From positions 1-21,838 of IMG/VR virus record IMGVR_UViG_3300035670_001360: a stretch of 21,838 nt of DNA. One strand, written 5' to 3'. The translations under genes were made by a program, and so were the position numbers. The notes below the pieces were generated by a model. It was not told where the DNA came from. It saw nothing but the letters and a program-made list of their open reading frames with translations, and did not search any database. The DNA comes from a virus. Positions 5,916 to 14,016 of this stretch are shown piece after piece (positions within the stretch are counted from its first letter, which is position 1; each line of letters begins with the position of its first letter).

Positions 5916-6230
5916 ATGGCAGAGACCATTATCAAGGATGAGACAAGTCAGGAGACTCCGCGTAAGCGCGGCCCCGGTCGCCCCCGCAAGAATCCCGACA
6001 GTCCGATTCGCACTGCTAGGTATCACATCTATCAGGAGCGTGAAGATGGTACGCTGGCCCACCTTGGCGAGGCGCAGGCGCGCAACGCTGAGATGGCAGC
6101 TAGTGATTTCATCAAGAATCACGAGGACATGCAGAATGATCAGCAGTTCGTCGTGGTTCCTAATCGGAACATTTCTCGCGTTAGCGCCAAGGTCGAGACG
6201 ACCAAGCGCGTTCGCGTGACAACCGACTGA
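5916..6230 (+). CDS. Small AT-hook-like DNA-binding protein (104 aa)
   Basis: Residues 16-26 contain RKRGPGRPRKNP, whose GRPRK core matches an AT-hook, a minor-groove binder of AT-rich DNA. The rest (about 32-104) looks like a small alpha/beta domain with strands TARYHIYQ and QFVVVP around helix AEMAASDFIKN. The start is well supported: a strong SD AAAGGAGG (5901-5908) lies 7 nt before ATG 5916. High expression is likely, as for the preceding ssDNA-binding gene. A role in DNA organisation or origin binding is possible but inferred. I recognise no named family beyond the hook. Confidence 0.7.
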   Translation: MAETIIKDETSQETPRKRGPGRPRKNPDSPIRTARYHIYQEREDGTLAHLGEAQARNAEMAASDFIKNHEDMQNDQQFVVVPNRNISRVSAKVETTKRVRVTTD

Positions 6231-6235
6231 CCTAA

Positions 6236-6856
6236 GTGGCCAGTCGGATACCGACGCTGATCGGTATATCAGGAGGGCGCGGCAGCGGTAAAGATACGGC
6301 TTACGGCATCATTGAAGAATGGGCTGTAAAGCAGAATCTCACTTCCGCTCGCCGCGCTTTCGCTGATCCTCTCAAATGGAGTTTTGCTCGCATCTTCTGG
6401 CCCGAGATTTCTCTCGAGGATGCCATTGACTGGTGCGAGGATGTCAAGCAGAATTCTGTAGTTTCTGTTCTCGATGCCGCCGTCACCGGAAGGCAGGCGT
6501 TGCAGAACTACGGCTATGAATCTCATCGTCAGTTGTTCGGAGAAGAATTTTGGATTGAGCAGGTTGTTCCAATAAAAAATTGGCGAGATAAATTCTCAAA
6601 CAATGGCAGACTTACGGATATTTGCGTAGTTACTGACGTTCGTTACGAAAACGAAGCCAAAAGAATTCGTCAAGCTGGCGGAATCATGTGGAATATTGAA
6701 CGCGATACTGGTATTCTCGATCAGCACTCAAGCGAGGCCGGTATCGAATCTTATTTGATTGACTACACAATCATCAATACAGATTTAGACGGTTTCAAGG
6801 TTCAGGTCGAAAATTTGACAGATGTTGCTGTTTCAAGGAAAGAAGAAAGAAAATAA
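6236..6856 (+). CDS. Deoxynucleoside monophosphate kinase
   Basis: It phosphorylates dNMPs to dNDPs with ATP, feeding phage DNA synthesis from degraded host DNA. The 206-residue product has a P-loop at residues 10-21 (GISGGRGSGKDT), a DPLK segment typical of phage dNMP kinases (T4 gp1-like fold), and VVTDVRYENEAKRIRQAGG near 135-150, the conserved DxR(F/Y)xNEA signature. The C-terminus has a HxSE-type stretch (DQHSSEAG). GTG 6236 is the start, 5 nt after the previous stop, with no clear SD, so it probably depends on coupling. It lies among replication genes as expected. Confidence 0.87.
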   Translation: MASRIPTLIGISGGRGSGKDTAYGIIEEWAVKQNLTSARRAFADPLKWSFARIFWPEISLEDAIDWCEDVKQNSVVSVLDAAVTGRQALQNYGYESHRQLFGEEFWIEQVVPIKNWRDKFSNNGRLTDICVVTDVRYENEAKRIRQAGGIMWNIERDTGILDQHSSEAGIESYLIDYTIINTDLDGFKVQVENLTDVAVSRKEERK

Positions 6857-7039
6857 ATGCTTAGAATTTTTATCGAAAATTGCAAGTGGGGGGCAGACAA
6901 CACTGACGAGGGAATGCAGCTGAATTTTCTCGATGAAGAGTCTGGTTTTATGGTTCATGTTCCATTCAACATGGAAGCCATTGATGCAATGGAAAAAATG
7001 ATTGAAGACGCAAGAGAAAATCAAAACAAAAACGACTAA
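6857..7039 (+). CDS. Small hypothetical protein, 60 aa
   Basis: I recognise no family. The product is acidic, with a beta-like first half (LRIFIENCKWG, MQLNFLDEESGFMVHVPF) and a helical, charged end. ATG 6857 follows the preceding TAA with no gap. The purine-rich stretch around 6836-6853 (AAGGAAAGAAG) can serve as SD. It ends 2 nt before the DnaE start, so it is translated within the same operon, and it may help couple ribosomes onto the TTG-started polymerase gene, which has no SD of its own. Confidence 0.65.
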   Translation: MLRIFIENCKWGADNTDEGMQLNFLDEESGFMVHVPFNMEAIDAMEKMIEDARENQNKND

Positions 7040-7041
7040 AA

Positions 7042-10000
7042 TTGTCATTTGTTCACCTTCATCGCCACTCTGAATACTCAAGACTCGACGGACTAGGATC
7101 AGCTACTCACTACGCTCAGAGAGCAGCTGATCTTGATCAGTTCGCACTAGCTCAAACTGATCACGGCACTCTTTCGGGAGCGCTGGAACACATTGAGGCT
7201 TGCCGTATTGCCGGAGTTCTACCCATCTCTGGAGTAGAGGCTTATTTCAGGCCCGACCGCTCCAGCAAGGACACGCGACAGGCGTGGCATCTCTGTCTGT
7301 ACGCGAAGAATCTGCGCGGCTGGCATAACTTGCTTCGCATCGTTTCGGTCGCCTACGGGGAGATCGAAGACGGCGGAGGCTTCTATCAGTACCCGTGCGT
7401 TGACTATGAGCTTCTTCGCAAGTATTCCGAAGGGCTTGCTTGTTCCTCAGCTTGTGTCTCTGGCTGGCTGAGCAATCTCATTGAGGGTGGAGATTCTGTC
7501 GCTGTACGCGAATACATCGACACGATGACTTCGATCTTTGGTGAGGATTTCTGGCTCGAGATTATGCCTCACGATTTCGAGCAGCAGAAGATCCTGAACA
7601 AAGAACTTGTGGGAATTTCGCAGGAGCGAGGAATCGGCATCATCGCCACGAATGACGCTCACTTTCCTTATCAGGAGTGGGCCGAGACTCACAAGATCGC
7701 CAAGATGTGCGGAGCTTCCACCTCTTTCTCCAAGCTCGAAAAGGACAAGGAGAAGGGTAAGGCTGGCTACCTGTCGGAGCTAAATCCAACTCTTTATCTC
7801 TGCACAGAGGAAGAGATGATCGAGTGGTTTTCTGCCAACCATCCCGATATTACACGACACACGATTCGCGAATCACTTGACAACACTGAGCTGTTTGTCC
7901 AGCGAACTACGCCTTTTCTTCTGGATAAATCTCCAAAACTTCCGAAGGTGGCAGAAAATGAGCAGTCCCCGGCAGAAATTCTGCGCGAGTGGATCGACGA
8001 GGGAATGGAGCGGATTCTTGCCGAATATCCAGATAGCCATTGGGAGCGCTGGCCCAAGGAGCTTTATTACGAGCGGATCGAATCAGAATTTGAAATTCTC
8101 GATAGCAAGGGTGTTATCGATTACTTCGTTCTCGTTGGCGACGTTGTGCGTTGGGCGAGGAAAGAAGGAATCCGTGTCGGTCTTGGGCGCGGTTCCGCCG
8201 CAGGATGCCTGATCTCTTATCTCGTTGGCATTGTCGCCATCGATCCGATTTCTTGGGGCCTGCTCTTCGAGCGTTTCCTTAACCCGGAGCGCAAGGGGCT
8301 TCCCGATATTGATCTTGACTTCCAGAGCGAGCGCCGCTCAGAAGTCAAGGCTTACATCGCTCGCAAGTACGGCGCAGATCACGTAGCCGACATCATCACT
8401 CACTCGCGTTTTCAGCCTAAGTCCGCGATTCAGGATCTCTGCCGCGTCTATGACGTTCCTTACGACGAGGCTCACGCCGTAACTGACACCATCGAGATTC
8501 GTCAGGACGACGAAGACACGACGCTAGAAGAGATTCTGCCCAACAACGAAAAGCTTCAGGAGTTCAAGCGCCGTCACCAAGACATCTGGGAACACGCTCT
8601 GCGCATCGAAGGTTCTGTGAAGAATGCTGGCAAACACGCTGCCGGGATTATCATCACGCCTAAGCCTGTTGTCGAATACATGGCTTTGGAGCGCGGCAAG
8701 CAGGGAGACCTCGTTACCTCTTGGTCAGACGCCGCAGATTTCCCGGTCGTTTCTGACTATGGCTTTCTCAAGATTGATGCCCTTGGGATTTCTGGCCTTG
8801 ATCGTCACGCCTACGCCTGCGATCTGATCAAGCGTCGTCACGGCAAGGAGATAGATCTCTACAGCCTTGGCCCGCTTCGCAATCCTTACGACGTAGACAT
8901 GGATGTAATGAGCGGCTTTGCCAATGGCTACACGATTGGCATTTTCCAGTTTGGAAGTCGCGGCATCACAAATCTGCTCAAAGACATCAATCCAGATGTC
9001 GCTTTTGATCTTGCCGCAGCCAACGCGCTTTATCGCCCCGGCCCTATGAAGGGTGGAGTGACTTGGGATTACGCCAAGCGCAAGCGCGGAGGTGACTTCG
9101 ATACTTGGCATGAGGCGATCAAGCCGATTCTCTCAGAGACTTATGGGCTTGTGACCTATCAGGAGCAGGTCATGGAGATCTCAAAGCAGATTGGTGGCTT
9201 CTCCGGCGCTGAGGCTGACGATCTCCGTAAGGCGATGGGCAAGCTCTACCGAATCAAGGGTGGTTCTACTGCCAAAACTTTCATGAAGCGCTTCGAAGAA
9301 AAGTGGTTCGAAGGCTGCGTCGATAGAGATATTGACAAAACTACTGCCAATGAGATTTGGCGCAAAATTCTTGAGTTCGGCCATTACGGATTTAATAAAT
9401 CGCACTCGGCCTCATATGCGCTTCAGGCATATCAGGACATGTATCTCAAGATTAAATATCCGCTTGAGTTTTATGCAGCGATCCTGACTTACCCCTCTGG
9501 CTCAAAGCCAAAGGAGAAGCAGGACTTCGTAGCTCAGGTAATTCGAGAAGCTCGCCTCCGTGGAATAAAAATTCTACCGCCTTGCGTGAACCGATCCGAA
9601 GTTGGCTGGTCGGTGGACGATGAGGGCATTCGAGTTGGCTTGCTCGCCATCAAGGGTGTAGGTGAAGTTGGAGCAAGAACGATTATTGAGAATCGTGAAA
9701 ACGGATTGTATGACTCGATGCAGAACTTCCGTGATCGAATTGCTCCCCGCGCCATTAATAACTCTGCGCTTATTGCTCTGCAAGAGGCAGGAGCTTTTGA
9801 CTTTTGCGATGGCCGCAGCGATGCCAGTCAGAATCAGATTTCTATTTGGGAGCGCGACCGGCTAGGAATGAACCTGACCGTCGCTGCCGATATTCAGAAG
9901 TATGCCTCTTTGATTGAGCAGAACATTCACACTCAGGAAGAAGTTGCTGAGAACGAAGACGGCACCGTTGTAGTCGGCGGTGAGATCGTTCGCATAGATA

Positions 10001-10239
10001 GGAAGACCACAAAGCGTGGAAGCCCGTTCGCAACTGTCATTCTTGCCTATGGACTTAACGAATGGAGAATTAGATTTTGGAAAGAGTCGCTAGAAATGTA
10101 TGGCGATTTGCTTTCTGAAGGTCAAGCGATTATGGTTGCTGGGCCGACTGATTCTTGGAATGGGACCGTTAGCGTGGTTTGCCAACACGCAGCATCAGTT
10201 GAACAATTTGCGAAAGAAATGGAATCTAATGCCAGTTAA
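7042..10239 (+). CDS. dnaE: DNA polymerase III alpha subunit (DnaE, C-family replicase)
   Basis: This is the replicative polymerase, 1065 residues against about 1160 for E. coli DnaE. An N-terminal PHP domain begins HLHRHSEYSRLDG (residues 5-17) and keeps QTDHGTL, GVEAYF and a later NDAHFP, so its metal site looks intact, unlike in E. coli. In the palm, GRGSAAG begins near 382 and the catalytic PDIDLDF supplies D424 and D426, with D579 in LKIDALG. HYGFNKSHSASYA lies in the fingers. A helix-hairpin-helix stretch (GVGEVGARTI) and a C-terminal OB-fold (about 975-1050) follow. A TTG start at 7042 is required by the PHP motif; no SD is visible. It overlaps recA by 11 nt. No separate proofreading subunit is seen here. 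Confidence 0.96.
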   Translation: MSFVHLHRHSEYSRLDGLGSATHYAQRAADLDQFALAQTDHGTLSGALEHIEACRIAGVLPISGVEAYFRPDRSSKDTRQAWHLCLYAKNLRGWHNLLRIVSVAYGEIEDGGGFYQYPCVDYELLRKYSEGLACSSACVSGWLSNLIEGGDSVAVREYIDTMTSIFGEDFWLEIMPHDFEQQKILNKELVGISQERGIGIIATNDAHFPYQEWAETHKIAKMCGASTSFSKLEKDKEKGKAGYLSELNPTLYLCTEEEMIEWFSANHPDITRHTIRESLDNTELFVQRTTPFLLDKSPKLPKVAENEQSPAEILREWIDEGMERILAEYPDSHWERWPKELYYERIESEFEILDSKGVIDYFVLVGDVVRWARKEGIRVGLGRGSAAGCLISYLVGIVAIDPISWGLLFERFLNPERKGLPDIDLDFQSERRSEVKAYIARKYGADHVADIITHSRFQPKSAIQDLCRVYDVPYDEAHAVTDTIEIRQDDEDTTLEEILPNNEKLQEFKRRHQDIWEHALRIEGSVKNAGKHAAGIIITPKPVVEYMALERGKQGDLVTSWSDAADFPVVSDYGFLKIDALGISGLDRHAYACDLIKRRHGKEIDLYSLGPLRNPYDVDMDVMSGFANGYTIGIFQFGSRGITNLLKDINPDVAFDLAAANALYRPGPMKGGVTWDYAKRKRGGDFDTWHEAIKPILSETYGLVTYQEQVMEISKQIGGFSGAEADDLRKAMGKLYRIKGGSTAKTFMKRFEEKWFEGCVDRDIDKTTANEIWRKILEFGHYGFNKSHSASYALQAYQDMYLKIKYPLEFYAAILTYPSGSKPKEKQDFVAQVIREARLRGIKILPPCVNRSEVGWSVDDEGIRVGLLAIKGVGEVGARTIIENRENGLYDSMQNFRDRIAPRAINNSALIALQEAGAFDFCDGRSDASQNQISIWERDRLGMNLTVAADIQKYASLIEQNIHTQEEVAENEDGTVVVGGEIVRIDRKTTKRGSPFATVILAYGLNEWRIRFWKESLEMYGDLLSEGQAIMVAGPTDSWNGTVSVVCQHAASVEQFAKEMESNAS

Positions 10240-11242
10240 TCCAGCAGATTACGATGAAATTGTCTCTAAAATTAATCGTAAGTACGAAAACTCAATAAGA
10301 ATTGGCAACCAGTTTGAAAGCGCGCAAAGAATCTCCACCGGCAGTTTGGAACTCGACGTTGCTATGGGCGGTGGTTTGCCTATTGGCCGGTGGTCTCGTT
10401 TCTACGGCGGCTACTCATCTACTAAGACGCTTACCACTCTCAGCGTCATTAGAGAAGCGCAGAAGGAAGGACTCACATGCGCTTACTACAACATCGAGAA
10501 GCAGTACGACCCGAAGTTCACAGCAGAAAAGATCGGGGTCGATATTGACAAGCTTATGGTCGTCGAGGGAACCACAATTGAGGAAATCACGGACAAAATG
10601 GAGGCGCTTTTCGGAGTCGTCCACCTTCATGTCATCGACTCCTGTACGGCTGCGGTATCAGAAGACGAGCTAAACGCTGACGTTCGCGACTGGCGACCGG
10701 GAATCACGGCTCGTGCTTGGGGTAAGTCTTTCCGCAGGCTCAACGAGCGTTTCGATGCCAGCGAGAACACCGTGATCATGGTCGATCAGGTCAGAACTAA
10801 CTTCCGCACAGGCGCAGAAGAAGCTCCGGGCGGTCGCATTCTCGATCATCAGTCTTCTATGACTGTTCACTTTAAGAAGGGTGGCTGGCTCAATCGCAAC
10901 GGAGAGGGCTATCTAGACGAGAAAGCAACTCAGTCAAAGGGAATGAGCGGACAGGCTGAGCCTGACGGAATTGAAATCAAGGCTCGCGTTCAAAAATCTC
11001 GCGTTTGCCGGCCTTTCCGTACTGCCACGATGCGACTCGACCTTGACAGCATCGAGTTTGATCGTGTATTTGAATTGTCTAAGGCTGCGCGTTATTACGG
11101 TCTTGTAGATCAGAAAGGCGCCTACTACTATTACGGCGATCAGAAGTTCCAAGGGGAGAAGAAGCTTCGTGAGTTCATCATGGGCGATCTAACCTTTCAG
11201 GAAGAAATCAGAGAAAAAGCACTCGAGGCATCAAAGAGGTAG
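10229..11242 (+). CDS. recA: RecA-like recombinase with altered Walker A
   Basis: It forms filaments on ssDNA and promotes strand exchange in phage recombination and repair. The 337-residue product matches the RecA core. Walker A is at 60-67 as GGYSSTKT, where cellular RecA has GPESSGKT, so the glycine before the Lys is Thr65. The catalytic-Glu region is YYNIEKQYDP (E90), Walker B is LHVIDSCTA (133-141), and a QVRTNF segment (187-192) sits where loop L2 begins. ATG 10229 is preferred over the open frame from 10100, because earlier codons only double-code DnaE. It is coupled to dnaE by an 11-nt overlap. Non-glycine residues also occur here in phage UvsX, so activity is likely. Confidence 0.9.
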   Translation: MPVNPADYDEIVSKINRKYENSIRIGNQFESAQRISTGSLELDVAMGGGLPIGRWSRFYGGYSSTKTLTTLSVIREAQKEGLTCAYYNIEKQYDPKFTAEKIGVDIDKLMVVEGTTIEEITDKMEALFGVVHLHVIDSCTAAVSEDELNADVRDWRPGITARAWGKSFRRLNERFDASENTVIMVDQVRTNFRTGAEEAPGGRILDHQSSMTVHFKKGGWLNRNGEGYLDEKATQSKGMSGQAEPDGIEIKARVQKSRVCRPFRTATMRLDLDSIEFDRVFELSKAARYYGLVDQKGAYYYYGDQKFQGEKKLREFIMGDLTFQEEIREKALEASKR

Positions 11243-11244
11243 AA

Positions 11245-11493
11245 ATGAATATTTCATCAGTAAAAGCTGGCGACATTATTGAAGTTGACATTCGCGGTTC
11301 TAAGTTTTTGGCCTACGCCGAAGAGCTGGTAAAAGAAAAAGGCAAGCAGAGCAGTCTTCGTATCACGCCAGTTTCTAAAAACATTACTTATTATTCATGC
11401 AAGGCTAATCAGGTAATTAGTCACTACAAAAAGATGCAGCGCAAGAGCGCCAAGAGAACTACTTCTAATGGCGAAACTTTGCAGGCTTTGTAA
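11245..11493 (+). CDS. Hypothetical small basic protein, 82 aa
   Basis: I recognise no family. The product resembles a small beta-barrel: VKAGDIIEVDIRGSKFLAYAEEL and LRITPVSKNITYYSC alternate hydrophobic and polar residues as in SH3 or OB folds. A basic C-terminal tail (KKMQRKSAKR) suggests nucleic-acid contact. ATG 11245 has AAGAGGT a few bases upstream. It overlaps the next gene by 26 nt. It lies in a small cluster between recA and the Cas4-like nuclease. Confidence 0.65.
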   Translation: MNISSVKAGDIIEVDIRGSKFLAYAEELVKEKGKQSSLRITPVSKNITYYSCKANQVISHYKKMQRKSAKRTTSNGETLQAL

Positions 11494-11686
11494 AAGGGAA
11501 AAGCACTCTGGACTTTGCGATATGGCAGAGTTATCAGATGGCTCGTTAGTCCATGTATCAAGGCTGGATGATGAAAATTCTGAGCTTGCTAAACAAATTA
11601 AAGATGGTAAGATCAAGGTCGTAAACCGTTGGAAGAAAGATTGGATTGGCCTTGACGGAGAGAGAAGTTCACTGGGAGAGACCTAA
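11468..11686 (+). CDS. Hypothetical small protein with one CxxC motif (72 aa)
   Basis: The N-terminus reads CRLCKREKHSGLC, a CxxC followed by another Cys, with a His, close enough to bind one zinc. The rest is charged and contains a predicted strand-helix stretch (SLVHVSRLDDENSELAKQI). I recognise no family. ATG 11468 lies within the end of the preceding gene, with only a weak purine-rich SD. It overlaps the following gene by about 40 nt. Tight overlap on both sides supports a real co-translated gene rather than a shadow. Confidence 0.6.
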   Translation: MAKLCRLCKREKHSGLCDMAELSDGSLVHVSRLDDENSELAKQIKDGKIKVVNRWKKDWIGLDGERSSLGET

Positions 11687-11867
11687 GTATGTTTGGTCGC
11701 ATTTCAAGCGGTTTCACAACCCGTATTACTCAGATGCGTATGAGAGGGTCGTTCAAGAGGGCAACCCGTGGATTCTCCGAGAAGCAGCGAATAACCTTTC
11801 TGATGTTTACTCAAGAGAACTAAGGTATTTAGCGGATTTGATTGAAGACGCCCAAAACCTCCGCTAG
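11646..11867 (+). CDS. Small hypothetical protein, 73 aa
   Basis: I recognise no family. The product has an aromatic-rich first half (VWSHFKRFHNPYYSDAYER) and an amphipathic helical second half ending RELRYLADLIEDAQNLR. It begins at TTG 11646, preceded by a GAAGAAAG purine run; TTG 11652 is an alternative two codons later. It overlaps the preceding gene and stops 20 nt before the nuclease GTG. The helix-rich end could mediate oligomerisation, but no function is claimed. Confidence 0.5.
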   Translation: MALTEREVHWERPKYVWSHFKRFHNPYYSDAYERVVQEGNPWILREAANNLSDVYSRELRYLADLIEDAQNLR

Positions 11868-11887
11868 GGCGCAGAAAAATTTAGAAA

Positions 11888-12901
11888 GTGATCTACGACA
11901 GAACAACAATTCTGGGCTTAAAGCTCAACTCGTCCACAAAGCTGAAAAAGCTGAGTCGCTCAGAGATGCTTACGCGGCTCCAGATCCAGCGTTCTCTAGA
12001 TCCAATCGTCGCTGCCGCTTATCGCAAGGTCGAAGAGCAGGTTTGGCGTTCCGGTGACGGCAACAGTCCGCACGGAAACCCTTGGCATGTTTCTTTCCAT
12101 GCCTCACAATTTCCCGGCGACGATCCAATGGCTTGTGGCAGGCAGGCGATGTATCGAATGATGGATCTGCCCAATGCAGAACCATTTAACCGTCGCGCCC
12201 GAACTGTTATGGCTGCTGGCAAGGCTGTTGAGTATGAGCTTGTCTCGACTCTTGACGCAGCTGGACTTCTTATTTCTGCCGGAGCAGACGATGAGGTTCA
12301 GACTGGATTTACATTCGCTGATGCTTGGCTTACCGGCTCAGTTGACTGCGTGATTCTTCCCAAGGATTCGAATACTCCGCTGCCCGTAGAGATCAAGTCC
12401 AAGTATCAGAACGTTATCGAAGAGATGCAGCTTGGCATCAAAGGTCCAGATGAAGGTCATATCTCGCAGCTAAAAGTTCAGCTTGCGCTTGTGCGTGACG
12501 CTCAGGAGCGGGGCGAGCTTTGGTCAGATTACGATCTTGTAACTCACGGTTACATTTATTACCTGTCTCGTGATAAACCTTTTGAGACTGCTGAATTTCG
12601 GATTGACTATGACAAAAGATTTTTTGAGATGGGCATTGAGCGTCTCAAAGAGTGGAAGCAGATGTTTATCGACGAGCGTCTTCCCTCTGAGAATCCTTCT
12701 AAGCGTCATCCGAATGGATGGCGTTGGTCCTATCCGCCCTGTCAGTGGTGCGACTTCAAGAAAACCTGTAAGCTCGATTTCGAGCATGGGACAGAAAAGC
12801 TAACTGACTCAGTTGGCATTGACCGGGCAAAACTCGTTATTAGCGACTACTCATATGACAAAGCTCGAAAAAGAGTCCTTGAAAGATGGAATCAAGGTTG
12901 A
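11888..12901 (+). CDS. Cas4/RecB-like PD-(D/E)XK exonuclease with Fe-S cysteines
   Basis: It probably degrades or resects DNA ends during recombination-dependent replication. The 337-residue product has the PD-(D/E)XK core: GKAVEYE (E115), GSVDCV (D153), VEIKSK (E168, K170) and QLKVQL (Q194). One upstream Cys (C83 in ACGRQAMYRM) and a C-terminal CQWCDFKKTC (C285, C288, C294) give the four-cysteine layout that binds a 4Fe-4S cluster in Cas4 and AddB. No CRISPR array or cas1/cas2 gene is present, so a phage recombination nuclease is the natural reading. GTG 11888 is the start, after a weak AGAAAG. It follows the RecA cluster and ends at the promoter of the next gene. Confidence 0.87.
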   Translation: MIYDRTTILGLKLNSSTKLKKLSRSEMLTRLQIQRSLDPIVAAAYRKVEEQVWRSGDGNSPHGNPWHVSFHASQFPGDDPMACGRQAMYRMMDLPNAEPFNRRARTVMAAGKAVEYELVSTLDAAGLLISAGADDEVQTGFTFADAWLTGSVDCVILPKDSNTPLPVEIKSKYQNVIEEMQLGIKGPDEGHISQLKVQLALVRDAQERGELWSDYDLVTHGYIYYLSRDKPFETAEFRIDYDKRFFEMGIERLKEWKQMFIDERLPSENPSKRHPNGWRWSYPPCQWCDFKKTCKLDFEHGTEKLTDSVGIDRAKLVISDYSYDKARKRVLERWNQG

Positions 12902-12907
12902 TAAGAT
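12879..12907 (+). promoter_or_regulatory. Leaderless promoter for the acidic protein gene
   Basis: A -35 box TTGAAA (12879-12884) and a -10 box TAAGAT (12902-12907, then C) are 17 nt apart. Exactly 6 nt separate the -10 from ATG 12914, matching the promoter at 820-849. The boxes overlap the end of the nuclease gene, whose TGA (12899-12901) abuts the -10. There is no SD for the downstream gene. Confidence 0.7.
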
Positions 12908-12913
12908 CTAATC

Positions 12914-14008
12914 ATGAACCTAGATAAGGCAAAAGCAATTATTAATCAGGCAAAAATCGCTGAGATTTATGAAGGTCCGATTCCAGATGACGAAGAGAAG
13001 GCAATTTCCGAAGCTGGCAAACTTGTCGAGCTTGCTCAAGACGCTTGGAATCAAAGCGTCAGAGGGGCCGAAGTGGAGTCAATCCTTCGAATCGCTAACG
13101 ATGAATTTGGCGGGGTCGAAGAGAGCGAGCCAGAAGCAGTCGATCCTGAGCCAGAGGAAGTCGAAGAAGAAGAGCTGGAAGAGCTTGAGGAAGAAGGCGA
13201 AGTAGTCGAAGACGGCGGTAGCCCGATGCCTTGGGAGGGCTATAACAAAGAGCTTGCCGTAGATATCGTCAAGTCTTTGAACTCGCGCTCAAAGGATCTC
13301 TCAGGCGACGAGCTTCGAGACTTTCTTCAGTTGGTTTGGAAGTACGAATCTGCTACCGACGCTAGGCAGACCGTTCTTAATCATCTGGACAAGCTCGCCG
13401 GAAAGATCGAGAGCGAGAGCACCGAAGAACACGCTGAGGACGAGCTTGAGGTGCCAGAGGTGACAGAAGTTGTCGTAGACGCCGAGGAAACCGTCACGCG
13501 TGTCGAATGGCAGGAGACGCCCTACAGATCGATCATCGACAGCATTGACTCTGAGCTTGCTTCCGATAGGCGTCATGCTCCAGAACCTCCAAGTGATGAA
13601 GCTCCAGAACTTCCTTGGGACTGGACGAAACTATCTGACACTCAAGTTCAAAGTTTATACTCTTATTATTCTGTTTTGGCTTATCACAAAAACTTTTTGG
13701 TTACTAGAGAAGACAGAATTGCACTTGAATGCAAGCGAGCCGCTGACGAACTTGCAAACGAGCTAATCAGCGCCCTCGACAAGTACGACGAGAAGGGCAA
13801 GGAAAAGAAAGTAACTCTCATCGAAGCCGAAGTGGAAGCTGATCACAACGTTTCCAATTGGCGCAGGATGCAGAGAAAGCACGAAGCTTATTGCGCTCAG
13901 GCTAGACGCGAGCGAGACTCTTTGTATAAGATAGTCGAAGCGCTAAGCCGTTTTGAGACCATGCGCCAGCAGGAATGGCAGCGTTCAGGACAGTCTAGTT
14001 ATAAATAA
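12914..14008 (+). CDS. Acidic hypothetical protein with Glu-rich linker (364 aa)
   Basis: I recognise no family. The protein has three parts: a helical N-terminus (1-65), a very acidic low-complexity stretch (about 66-105, mostly Glu with Asp, Pro and Val), and a larger helical region (about 106-364) that contains a second acidic block near 165-190. The C-terminal ~70 residues are basic and coiled-coil-like (NWRRMQRKHEAYCAQARRER). A DNA-mimic, scaffolding-like or replication-accessory role could be imagined, but nothing in the sequence proves it. It has its own leaderless promoter. An AT-rich patch (about 13600-13740) uses different codons from the rest. Confidence 0.75.
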   Translation: MNLDKAKAIINQAKIAEIYEGPIPDDEEKAISEAGKLVELAQDAWNQSVRGAEVESILRIANDEFGGVEESEPEAVDPEPEEVEEEELEELEEEGEVVEDGGSPMPWEGYNKELAVDIVKSLNSRSKDLSGDELRDFLQLVWKYESATDARQTVLNHLDKLAGKIESESTEEHAEDELEVPEVTEVVVDAEETVTRVEWQETPYRSIIDSIDSELASDRRHAPEPPSDEAPELPWDWTKLSDTQVQSLYSYYSVLAYHKNFLVTREDRIALECKRAADELANELISALDKYDEKGKEKKVTLIEAEVEADHNVSNWRRMQRKHEAYCAQARRERDSLYKIVEALSRFETMRQQEWQRSGQSSYK

Positions 14009-14016
14009 GGAGAGAG

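Noticed and set aside
5190-6122. 310-codon open frame on the - strand
   Set aside because: It lies wholly opposite the ssDNA-binding and AT-hook genes, which have strong SDs and recognisable motifs. Its product has no domain I can see and reflects the codon bias of the + strand genes.
10100-10228. 43-codon N-terminal extension of RecA
   Set aside because: It double-codes the DnaE OB-fold, and ATG 10229 gives a normal RecA N-terminus.
11586-11613. TTGCTA-N16-TAAGAT promoter-like pair inside the 72-aa CxxC gene
   Set aside because: It lies inside a coding region, the spacing is short, and no start codon follows at the 6-nt distance used by the other promoters.
11842-12057. 71-codon + strand ORF overlapping the start of the Cas4-like nuclease
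   Set aside because: It overlaps the nuclease by 170 nt in another frame and shows no motif or SD.
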